Shown here one piece after another: positions 1-6,599 of a stretch of DNA of 9,752 bases (positions within the stretch are counted from its first letter, which is position 1; every line of letters starts with the position of its first letter). The translations under genes were made by a program, and so were the position numbers. This DNA is from Bacteroidota bacterium (GTDB taxonomy: Bacteria > Bacteroidota > Ignavibacteria > Kryptoniales > JAKASW01), in contig JAJYJD010000031.1 in assembly GCA_021789755.1 (NCBI GenBank), positions 10,515 through 20,266 of the forward strand. The letters are read 5' to 3'. The notes under the pieces were generated by a model. It made no database searches. It was not told the origin of the DNA and saw only the letters and a list, made by a program, of their open reading frames with translations.

Positions 1-1902
1 AAGTCCAGCAGCAGCTGAGTCGACCTTCTCCTTAATGGAGAGCGCAGCCGCAATCGAGTCGCTTATACGCTTCCGCGCTAATGCACTGTCTCGCGCGGCA
101 GCCTCATAGCCTGTTACCGCAAGCATTACATTTGAACTGTATTTACTCATCGGGAATTTTATGGAAAGCTCTTTGTAGTATGCATACGCCGAGTCGAGTA
201 TTCTGAGTTTGTTCTCATAAAGCCAGCCTATCGTGTACAGCGCCTGCGGGGCGACTCTGGATTTGGTCCTCCTCAGAATCTCTTGAAGCGTGTCCACGGC
301 GGCGGCATAATCTCCCTTTTCCGTCAGTGTTGTCGCTTCCGAGTATTCAGCCTGAGAGGAATCGACATAAACGGGCGGCGGTATCCCGAGCAAGGACGAA
401 GCGGAAACGGCATAAGTCGATCCCGCATATTGGGTCACCAGCTCTTCCAGATACTTCTTACCTTCGGCTGTATCCCCCATGGAATAATAGTATTCACCCA
501 GCGTGTAGAGGACCGACGGATATTCTTTTGATTTGGGGAAATCCCTGACGACGGTCTTATATGCGCTAATTGCCGAGTCCGCCAAGTGGAGCCTGAACAT
601 GTACAGCCCAGCCAGGGCCTGGTGCGCCGAAGCGGCGTGCTCATAAAGGGTGTCGAGCATAGCGGGCGTATACTTCACCGTTGTATCACGTCGCTCGACG
701 GCGGCAACGGCATTCTTATACAGACTGTCGCCGAGAAGGACCTTATAACTGTCGACGAAATAATCCTGAAGTGTTGTCGCCATGATCTGCGCCCGATCAC
801 TGACAGAATATACTTTGGGGTGGCTCAAGACTCTCTGGTAATACTTCAGAGCAGCCTGAAAGTCGCCGACCAGATACAGGTAAATGTTCGCAAGTCGGTA
901 CGCGCTCCTCGTGGCGGCTTCCGAACTCGCGTTTGCCGTGTCAATTTTCTGAAAGGCGGCGACCGCTTTTGACACTGCACCGGAATCATAGAAAACGGCT
1001 GCATTCTGATAATCAATGAGCGGGAAAAAGTCGAAGTACTTGTCATCGGTTCGGACATCGTTCAGTCCCTGAAGCGCAGAATAATATTTCCCGAGTAACC
1101 TTTGAGCCCTTGCGAGAAAGTAAACGGAGTAGAACTTTATTTTGATGTCTCGCGCCTGGTCCTTTGCCCTCATATACTCTTTCAAGGAGCCCTGGTAATC
1201 GCGGACATTTGACAAGAGGTTTCCCGCACGGCATGCGTAAATTGCCGCCCTGTCCCCGCTTGAAAATGCGGATGCCGTGTCAAGGTACGCAGCCGCACTC
1301 AGAGTGTCGCCGTTCTTGAGATAGTAATCGGAAAGAATATCACATGACTTCGCTACAATCCTGTCGTTTTCGTCCGTCTTCGCAATCTGGATCGCGTTCA
1401 GGAGCCGGCCGCGCCCGGTCTCGACGTTGGTACCGTTGAGTTGAAATGCACCATAGTACATTTCCGCTTCTGCAAGTCTCTTCGTCTCCGGAAACGTCGA
1501 TTCTATTTCCAGGAATTTTCTCTCTCCCCTGAGATTGTCTCCTTCATAGTAGTAACTTATTCCGATGAGAAACAGACAATCCTCCGTAAATTCCGAATGC
1601 GGGTGGAGTTGCAGGACCTTTGAGGCCTTAGCGATGGCAATATCAAAATCCTGTCTCGCTGCGGGACTTATCACGAACGGCGCCGGATGGGTTCCGGATA
1701 TCAGGTCGACCTCGTACGCCTGTTTGGTAAGCGCCACGTCTTTTAACCCGTTCTCGTAAGACGTGCTCGCATTGTAATAAGTATTGAAGTACGCCGAGAA
1801 GTTGTCGTATCCTTCTTTGACATAGTTCCATACAAAGCAGCCGGCAAACACTGCAGACATGACGAGAATAACCGCGAAGGATGAGTAAGTCTTTCTATAC
1901 AC
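1..1902 (-). CDS. Large TPR-repeat lipoprotein (3' end outside window)
   Basis: The reading frame is open from a GTG at 1902 to the left edge, giving 634 residues without a stop, so the C-terminus is missing. Residues 1-22 form a lipoprotein signal: MYRK n-region, hydrophobic AVILVMSAV core, and lipobox FAGC with Cys22 as the lipidation site. The rest is helical and reads as many degenerate TPR units with typical spacing of Y/L/A/G residues and ends such as FPKS or FPMSK, for example around residues 100-135, 350-390 and 490-530. It probably sits in the outer or inner membrane facing the periplasm as a scaffold. The GTG start is preferred because the next in-frame ATG (1860) would remove most of the signal peptide; there is no clear Shine-Dalgarno. 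The N-terminal part just after the Cys (YFNTYYNAS and following) recalls PorW/SprE-type TPR lipoproteins of the type IX secretion system; that is a low-confidence inference. It is transcribed divergently from the kinase gene. Confidence 0.85.
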   Translation of the reverse strand, partial: MYRKTYSSFAVILVMSAVFAGCFVWNYVKEGYDNFSAYFNTYYNASTSYENGLKDVALTKQAYEVDLISGTHPAPFVISPAARQDFDIAIAKASKVLQLHPHSEFTEDCLFLIGISYYYEGDNLRGERKFLEIESTFPETKRLAEAEMYYGAFQLNGTNVETGRGRLLNAIQIAKTDENDRIVAKSCDILSDYYLKNGDTLSAAAYLDTASAFSSGDRAAIYACRAGNLLSNVRDYQGSLKEYMRAKDQARDIKIKFYSVYFLARAQRLLGKYYSALQGLNDVRTDDKYFDFFPLIDYQNAAVFYDSGAVSKAVAAFQKIDTANASSEAATRSAYRLANIYLYLVGDFQAALKYYQRVLSHPKVYSVSDRAQIMATTLQDYFVDSYKVLLGDSLYKNAVAAVERRDTTVKYTPAMLDTLYEHAASAHQALAGLYMFRLHLADSAISAYKTVVRDFPKSKEYPSVLYTLGEYYYSMGDTAEGKKYLEELVTQYAGSTYAVSASSLLGIPPPVYVDSSQAEYSEATTLTEKGDYAAAVDTLQEILRRTKSRVAPQALYTIGWLYENKLRILDSAYAYYKELSIKFPMSKYSSNVMLAVTGYEAAARDSALARKRISDSIAAALSIKEKVDSAAAGL

Positions 1903-1916
1903 TGGATTTACTGAAC

Positions 1917-1946
1917 AAAATAGCAGTGCATCCGACTTAAAGTCAA
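1917..1946 (-). promoter_or_regulatory. Candidate promoter of the TPR lipoprotein gene
   Basis: On the minus strand, TTGACT (1946-1941) and TATTTT (1922-1917) are separated by 18 nt, matching the sigma-70 -35 and -10 consensus at 5 of 6 and 4 of 6 positions. The predicted transcription start would be about 8-10 nt before the GTG at 1902, a very short leader, consistent with the missing Shine-Dalgarno. The perfect inverted repeat GACTT-A-AAGTC (1934-1944) overlaps the -35 element. The call rests on base matching only. Confidence 0.35.
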
Positions 1947-1968
1947 GGCGCGTCCGGCTTCCCGCGGG

Positions 1969-1992
1969 GGATTCCCGGCCGGCATGGAATCC
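1969..1992. repeat. 7-bp inverted repeat in the divergent intergenic region
   Basis: GGATTCC (1969-1975) and GGAATCC (1986-1992) are perfect reverse complements around a 10-nt loop that contains the palindrome GGCCGG. The element lies in a GC-rich island between the more AT-rich flanks leading to the two divergent genes. It could be an operator or an RNA hairpin. It is not followed by a real T-run on either strand, so it does not look like an intrinsic terminator. Confidence 0.4.
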
Positions 1993-2062
1993 GGTTTTCA
2001 GCGGGACGTTGATCTAGTTTGTTGCGTATCTATGCCGCTTAAATTAACTTTTCTTGCGAATC

Positions 2063-3682
2063 ATGAAAGGAAAAATGTATTCGTTATTTGAAGGACTGAA
2101 GCCATCTGAAGTTTCCAATCTCCTCAAGAATGCGAAAGAAGAGGTTGTGCCGGCCGGCACTGCCCTCCTGCTTGAAGGTCAGAAGGGCAATCGGCTGTAC
2201 ATACTCAAGTCCGGCGAAGTAGAGATTCGGAAAGAAATCGACGAAAAAAGGGAGGCACTCGAGACTTTCCGGAAAGGCGATTTCTTCGGCGAGCTCGCCG
2301 CAATGAACGGGAGGAGAAACTCGGCTTCAGCGGTGACAACCCGCAAGTCGACGGTTATCTCTTTTGAGCGAACTTTTATCCTCTCGATGCTTCAGAAGTA
2401 CCCCAGGATCTCCTGGAACATCGCAAAGGCGCTCTCCGACAGACTCCGCACTTCGAACGACGCGCTGAAGAACCAGATAGAAATCCAGCGCATGTTCAGC
2501 CAGAAAGAAATCGCACGGCTGAATGCAATTGTTGAGGCAACGCAGACCGTCAATAGCACACTGGAGCTCGACAGGCTCCTGCAACTCATACTCCAGGAGG
2601 CGATTAGAATAACGTTTGCGGAGCGCGGGACTATTTATCTTGTGGATGAGAACACCAATGAGATCTGGTCGCGAATAATAGCCGGTAAAGAGATAAGTGA
2701 AATACGACAGCCGTTAGGCAAAGGGATATCGGGCTACGTGGCAAAAACCGGAGAGACCGTAAATATCACGGATGTTTACAGAGACAAGAGATTCAATCCG
2801 GAGTTCGACAAGAGGTCCGGATTCAAGACGAAGAATATCCTCTGTATGCCGATGCGCAACAGAGAGAATAAAATAATCGGCGTTTTCCAGCTCATCAACA
2901 AGAAGCACGGCACGTTCGATTTCGACTCAGAAGACGAAAGTTTCCTCAAGGCGTTCTCCGTCAACGCCGCTATTGCGATAGAGAACTCAAGGATTGCACT
3001 ACAAATGGTGCAGAGCGAGCGACTTTCAGCGGTCGGCAGGATGGCAGGCACGATCGTGCACGATATCAAGAACCCTATGTCCACTATCAGAATCTACGCC
3101 CAGGTTTTGAAAAAGAAGGCCGGCAATGAGGAGGCCGCAGATCTCGTCGATCAGATAATCAAACAGATAGACCGACTTGTGAACATGGCGCAGGAAGTTC
3201 TGGATTTTTCCCGAGGTGTAACCCAGCTGAACTTGCAGCCGGTGAAATTCGACGAATTCCTTTCCGGAGTCATACTTTTTCTGGAGAAGGATCTCGAAAA
3301 GAAGAACGTTGAGCTCTCGGTGAAGAACGATTACCCCGGCGAGGTCGAGATCGACGCGGAAAAGATGACGAGGGTAATCCTTAACATCGCGGGCAATGCC
3401 GGTGACGCAATGCCCAACGGAGGCAAGTTCTGGGTGCGGGCACGTGCCGACCGGGACAATCTCGTAATCGAGCTTCAGGATACCGGAAGCGGTATACCCG
3501 ATGAGATACGAAGAAAAATTTTCGAACCATTCGTGACGTTCGGCAAGAAACACGGTACCGGGCTCGGCATGGCCATCGTCAAGAAGATCATCGACGATCA
3601 CAAGGGACAAATAGATATCGAAACGCAATTGGGCAGGGGAACCACAATGACCGTTACGCTTCCTTTGAAGCAGAAGAAGTGA
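2063..3682 (+). CDS. Soluble sensor histidine kinase: cNMP-binding, GAF, HisKA, HATPase
   Basis: This is a cytosolic histidine kinase of about 539 residues with no membrane segment. In order it has a Crp-like cyclic-nucleotide-binding domain (about 6-125, phosphate-cassette-like GELAAMNGRRNSASA at 76-90), a short linker helix, a GAF domain (about 160-312), HisKA with the H-box HDIKNP (His333), and a HATPase_c domain with N-box NIAGNAGDA (Asn441, Asn445), G1 DTGSGIP (473-479), F-box FEPF (487-490) and G2 GTGLGMAI (498-505). All kinase boxes are intact, so it should autophosphorylate. The GAF ends in a pattern matching the NKFDE signature (Asn279, Lys280, Phe287, Asp291, Glu292) known from cyclic-nucleotide-binding GAFs. 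The start is uncertain: ATG 2063 is used here; TTG 2054 and ATG 2075 are alternatives, and none has a good ribosome site. It is the first gene of an operon with the macro domain and methyltransferase genes; no response regulator is adjacent. The signal and partner are unknown. Confidence 0.93.
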   Translation: MKGKMYSLFEGLKPSEVSNLLKNAKEEVVPAGTALLLEGQKGNRLYILKSGEVEIRKEIDEKREALETFRKGDFFGELAAMNGRRNSASAVTTRKSTVISFERTFILSMLQKYPRISWNIAKALSDRLRTSNDALKNQIEIQRMFSQKEIARLNAIVEATQTVNSTLELDRLLQLILQEAIRITFAERGTIYLVDENTNEIWSRIIAGKEISEIRQPLGKGISGYVAKTGETVNITDVYRDKRFNPEFDKRSGFKTKNILCMPMRNRENKIIGVFQLINKKHGTFDFDSEDESFLKAFSVNAAIAIENSRIALQMVQSERLSAVGRMAGTIVHDIKNPMSTIRIYAQVLKKKAGNEEAADLVDQIIKQIDRLVNMAQEVLDFSRGVTQLNLQPVKFDEFLSGVILFLEKDLEKKNVELSVKNDYPGEVEIDAEKMTRVILNIAGNAGDAMPNGGKFWVRARADRDNLVIELQDTGSGIPDEIRRKIFEPFVTFGKKHGTGLGMAIVKKIIDDHKGQIDIETQLGRGTTMTVTLPLKQKK

Positions 3683-3683
3683 G

Positions 3684-4211
3684 ATGGTTGTAAGGCTCGG
3701 GGATAAGACGATAGAGGTAATACAGGGTGATATCACGGATTACGACGGCGATGGGATCGTGAATGCCGCAAACAACCACTTCTGGATGGGAGGCGGGGTA
3801 GCCGGCGCCATCAAGCGAAGGGGCGGACAGGTGATCGAACAGGAAGCCATGAAACTTGGACCGAAACCTGTCGGGGAGGCTGTAATTACAGGCGGCGGAA
3901 CGCTCAAAGCGAAGCATGTCGTTCACGCGGCAGTGATGGGACAAGATCTCGCAACGGACGCGGATAAGATACTTGATGCGACGCGCTCATCCCTCCGGAT
4001 TGCCGAATCGAACGGGATCCGATCATTAGCCCTCCCAGCTCTCGGAACAGGTGTCGGTGGATTTCCGGTTTCCGAAGCCGCACAGATAATGACGGGAGCG
4101 GTTCGGAAATTCCTGGCCGGATCGAAAACACTGAAGCGCATCACCTTTGTGCTCTTCGACCGTGAAGCTTACGAAGTTTTTGCCGCGCAAGCGGCGGATT
4201 CGCCGAAGTGA
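3684..4211 (+). CDS. Macro domain protein, AF1521-like ADP-ribose binding/hydrolysis
   Basis: This single-domain macro protein of 175 residues is expected to bind ADP-ribose or its derivatives in the cytoplasm and perhaps remove ADP-ribose from proteins or nucleic acids. Visible motifs are GDIT with the adenine-contacting Asp16, VNAAN (26-30), the glycine-rich GGGVAGAI loop (36-43), TGGGTL (69-74), and the phosphate loop GTGVGGF (121-127), followed by a final strand FVLFDREAYEVF. In MacroD enzymes the GGGVDG…H motif carries the catalytic Asp; here it is GGGVAGAIKR, as in the archaeal AF1521 group, so a MacroD-type mechanism is unlikely. The ATG lies 1 nt after the kinase stop and the stop overlaps the methyltransferase GTG (GTGA), so the three genes are almost certainly co-translated. 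Substrate is not determined by the sequence. Confidence 0.93.
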   Translation: MVVRLGDKTIEVIQGDITDYDGDGIVNAANNHFWMGGGVAGAIKRRGGQVIEQEAMKLGPKPVGEAVITGGGTLKAKHVVHAAVMGQDLATDADKILDATRSSLRIAESNGIRSLALPALGTGVGGFPVSEAAQIMTGAVRKFLAGSKTLKRITFVLFDREAYEVFAAQAADSPK

Positions 4212-4912
4212 ACCGCTGCTCCGATTACATCGGTCACTACCGCGCCGACGCGGAACACTTCGACTATTTCACAAATGAAAACCCGGCGGGACAAGCCTAC
4301 GAAAGACTCCTGAGGAGATTCATACTCGCATTGGCGGGCAAAGCACGCACCGTTCTGGACATCGGAAGCGGAAGCGGCTGGGCGGCGTCGGTTCCCCACG
4401 ACAATATTTTTTTTGTGGACCTCTCCCCGAAGAACCTTGCGGCGCTGAAGGCGGAAAGTACAGGGTCGGTGATGGCAGATGCACACATATTGCCTTTCAG
4501 AGATGAATCGGTCGACCTGGTAATTGCATCTGAGATCGTCGAACACCTGAATGATCCCGCATCTGCCGCCGGAGAGATATGGCGGGTGCTCAAACCCGGC
4601 GGGCGGGCCGTGGTATCAACACCGTACAAGGAGAAAATAAGGTACACGCTCTGTATACACTGCAATCAGCCGACCCCATGGAACGCACATCTCCACAGTT
4701 TCGACGAGAATATTCTACTGTCCTATTTCCCGGTTGCGGCGCGAAAAAGATCGTACATATTCGGAAGCAAAATCCTGGCGGTGGCCCGCGCGCCCAGAGT
4801 GTTCCGGAATCTCCCTTTGCTGCTGTGGCGTTTGTTCGACTTGCCGCTGATAGCCATTGTTCGCAAAGCCCAGCACGTCGTAGTAGTCATAGAAAAACCC
4901 CGCAGAGTCTGA
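4208..4912 (+). CDS. Class I SAM-dependent methyltransferase (Methyltransf_11-like)
   Basis: The protein has 234 residues and starts at GTG 4208, overlapping the macro gene stop by 4 nt. The Rossmann methyltransferase core is clear: motif I VLDIGSGSGWAA (49-60), acidic residue at the end of strand 2 (Asp71), ADAHILPF with Asp91 near the adenine site, the motif IV/V region DLVIASEIVEHL (103-113), and RVLKPGGRAVVSTP (126-139). After the core comes a family-specific segment with Cys149-x-x-Cys152 and the HLHSFDE motif (161-167), often seen in methyltransferases acting on sugars, lipids or other small molecules. The C-terminal 45 residues are hydrophobic and basic (LPLLLWRLFDLPLIAIVRK) and may contact a membrane or a lipid-like substrate. 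The substrate cannot be told from the sequence. Its position suggests a shared role with the kinase and macro domain, but co-transcription alone does not prove it. Confidence 0.9.
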   Translation: MNRCSDYIGHYRADAEHFDYFTNENPAGQAYERLLRRFILALAGKARTVLDIGSGSGWAASVPHDNIFFVDLSPKNLAALKAESTGSVMADAHILPFRDESVDLVIASEIVEHLNDPASAAGEIWRVLKPGGRAVVSTPYKEKIRYTLCIHCNQPTPWNAHLHSFDENILLSYFPVAARKRSYIFGSKILAVARAPRVFRNLPLLLWRLFDLPLIAIVRKAQHVVVVIEKPRRV

Positions 4913-5013
4913 TCCGCTTCGTTCATCCCACCTGATAATCGGCAAACCCCGTTCGTCCCCAATCTTGAATCGGCAACGAGAAAGAAGACTTCGGGAATTA
5001 TTGAGGTGGGTGC

Positions 5014-5427
5014 CTAATGCGGCCGCTTCAGGAGCTGCGTGTACAAACGGGTCATATCATCCGCATCAGCCTTTGCCTTGGGATAATAGACCGAGTTGTA
5101 TTTCTCCGCCATAGGCTTCAGTGTGTCGTACGGATCACCGGTGCAGAACACCGCAGGAGTGTTGACGTTTGGTCCGCCTTTTCGCATCAACTGCAGAAGA
5201 GCAATCCCCGGCAGATGTCCGGGGGCTGAATCGTCCTTGAACTCATTATCCATTATGATAAGATCGTATCCCTTCGCCTCAAGACATTTCCTGGTCTCGA
5301 GGCTGTCGGTCGATTCATCGATCTTCAGCTCGGCACCCAACGCCTTAGCTACTTCGGCGAATACGAGTTTCTGAGCGTTCCTTTGAGAATCGTCGTCGTC
5401 GGCAATCAATACCAGATATCTGGCCAT
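5014..5427 (-). CDS. Stand-alone receiver (REC) domain protein with atypical loop
   Basis: The protein has 137 residues and consists only of a receiver domain; there is no DNA-binding or enzymatic output domain. The acidic pocket is ADDDD (9-13, Asp10/Asp11), the likely phospho-acceptor is Asp60 in YDLIIMD, the conserved Thr is Thr96 in VFCTGDP, and the conserved Lys is Lys117 in YYPKAKAD. So the residues for phosphorylation are all present. The usual MPxMDG loop after the phospho-Asp is replaced by NEFKDDSAPGHLPG, about five residues longer than normal. The ATG is 1 nt after the mnmA stop (TGA-T-ATG) with no Shine-Dalgarno, which suggests translational reinitiation. It is the last gene of the minus-strand run. 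It may act as a single-domain CheY/Spo0F-like partner; the nearby orphan kinase on the plus strand is a candidate donor, by inference only. Confidence 0.88.
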   Translation of the reverse strand: MARYLVLIADDDDSQRNAQKLVFAEVAKALGAELKIDESTDSLETRKCLEAKGYDLIIMDNEFKDDSAPGHLPGIALLQLMRKGGPNVNTPAVFCTGDPYDTLKPMAEKYNSVYYPKAKADADDMTRLYTQLLKRPH

Positions 5428-5428
5428 A

Positions 5429-6538
5429 TCAATCCAATATTTTGGAAATTATACCGCCGGCAACCACGTCGTCATTTTCGTAAATCACGACGCTCTGTCC
5501 GGGCGTAATCGCCCTCCGGGGAGAGGTGAACTCGACCTCCATGCTGTCCTCTGAAGTCTGTCTGACAATACAATCTGCCCCGCCGTCTTTGTACCTGATC
5601 TTTGCTCTAAACTTCTTTCCCTGAGGAACGCGCGGGTATTTCACCATATTTAAACGTTCTGCCATGAGTGTTCTGAAATATAGCTTCTCCTCGACATCTA
5701 CTTCCACGATGTTGTGAGCCACGTCAATCTTCTTGACGTATAGCGGTTTCTCGTTGCTCACGCCGAGTCCTTTCCTCTGGCCAATTGTGTAGAAAGCGTA
5801 GCCGCGATGCTTTCCGATTTCTTTGCCGTCAAATAAGATGCTCCCCCCGTCAATCTCGTCTCCCAGGCCGGGCACGGAGTCGCGGAGGAAACGCCCGTAA
5901 TTGTTGTCGGCGACGAAGCATATTTCATAGCTTTCCGGTTTCATCGCGCTCGCCACGCCGTACTTCAGAGCGAGTTCGCGGACTTCCGGCTTCGATATTT
6001 CAGTGAGCGGAAAGATCGTTCTGCTCAGACTCGCCTGCGTCAAACCGTAAAGGGCATATGACTGATCTTTGCCCGCATCCTTGCCGCGAGAGAGCACATA
6101 ACGACCGAGATCCCGGTCGAACCTCACTCCGGCATAATGTCCAGTGCAAATGAAGTCCGCACCAAGGCCGTCGGCCTTCTCCAGAAGATATTCCCACTTT
6201 ATTTTCCTGTTGCATATGACACACGGGTTGGGAGTGCGGCCAGCGATGTATTCCCCGACGAACTCATCGATTACTTCTTTCCTGAACCTCTCGCTGAAGT
6301 CGAACACATAATGCGGAAAGCCGAATTTGCCTGCGACGCTGCGTGCCATATTGATTCCGTCAATTGAACAGCAACTCGAGTCGCGGTTATCATTTCCCCC
6401 GACGTCTTCGTAATCATAAGTCTTCATTGTTACCCCGATGACATCGTAACCCTGCTCAACCATCAGTACTGCTGCGACGGATGAGTCCACACCTCCGCTC
6501 ATAGCAACAACCACTCTCTTCCCGGCGCTATTCATCAT
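5429..6538 (-). CDS. mnmA: tRNA-specific 2-thiouridylase MnmA
   Basis: MnmA transfers sulfur to the wobble uridine (U34) of tRNAs for Lys, Glu and Gln, using ATP to adenylate the base. The 369 residues match the family's usual length. The PP-loop SGGVDSS is at 14-20, the catalytic Cys106 is in TPNPCVICNRKIK, the second catalytic Cys207 is in ESYEICFV, and GHYAG (133-137), KDQSYAL (158-164) and TIGQRKGLGV (251-260) are all present. The C-terminal beta-barrel ends with ITPGQSVVIYENDDVVAGG. A Cys56-Cys57 pair (DSSCCSID) lies in the early insertion. ATG 6538 is chosen over GTG 6547, which adds only three residues; a second ATG follows directly at 6535. No Shine-Dalgarno is visible. The gene stands 61 nt after the enoyl-CoA hydratase and is coupled to the receiver gene downstream. 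Confidence 0.97.
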   Translation of the reverse strand: MMNSAGKRVVVAMSGGVDSSVAAVLMVEQGYDVIGVTMKTYDYEDVGGNDNRDSSCCSIDGINMARSVAGKFGFPHYVFDFSERFRKEVIDEFVGEYIAGRTPNPCVICNRKIKWEYLLEKADGLGADFICTGHYAGVRFDRDLGRYVLSRGKDAGKDQSYALYGLTQASLSRTIFPLTEISKPEVRELALKYGVASAMKPESYEICFVADNNYGRFLRDSVPGLGDEIDGGSILFDGKEIGKHRGYAFYTIGQRKGLGVSNEKPLYVKKIDVAHNIVEVDVEEKLYFRTLMAERLNMVKYPRVPQGKKFRAKIRYKDGGADCIVRQTSEDSMEVEFTSPRRAITPGQSVVIYENDDVVAGGIISKILD

Positions 6539-6550
6539 CGTACACACAAT

Positions 6551-6576
6551 TTATGAAAATGCACAGGGTTATGAAA
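6551..6576. repeat. Pair of 8-bp direct repeats upstream of mnmA
   Basis: The octamer TTATGAAA occurs at 6551-6558 and again at 6569-6576, 18 bp apart (about two helical turns), within the 61-nt gap between the hydratase stop and the mnmA start. This could be a binding site or a chance repeat in AT-rich spacer; nothing else supports a function. Confidence 0.25.
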
Positions 6577-6599
6577 GAGTGTAGTTGCCCGGGAAAAAA

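Noticed and set aside
283..1831. Short reading frames on the plus strand and other frames within 283-1831
   Set aside because: They overlap the single long minus-strand TPR frame, have low-complexity basic composition and no recognisable motif.
2009..2036. Plus-strand promoter TTGATC with TATGCC for the kinase operon
   Set aside because: The spacing (16 nt) is acceptable but the -10 matches poorly, so it is not listed as a feature.
3026..3736. 236-residue minus-strand frame opposite the kinase gene
   Set aside because: It lies antisense to the conserved HisKA and HATPase region; the plus-strand frame has all kinase motifs, and the minus-strand translation shows none.
4937..4976. Direct repeat AATCGGCAA at 4937-4945 and 4968-4976
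   Set aside because: Only two 9-bp copies in a short gap, no extended symmetry and no link to a gene start; chance is enough.
4913..5013. Possible bidirectional terminator between the convergent methyltransferase and receiver genes
   Set aside because: The only complementary arms, CCCACC near 4928 and GGTGGG near 5005, are about 70 nt apart, and there is no stem followed by a T-run on either strand.
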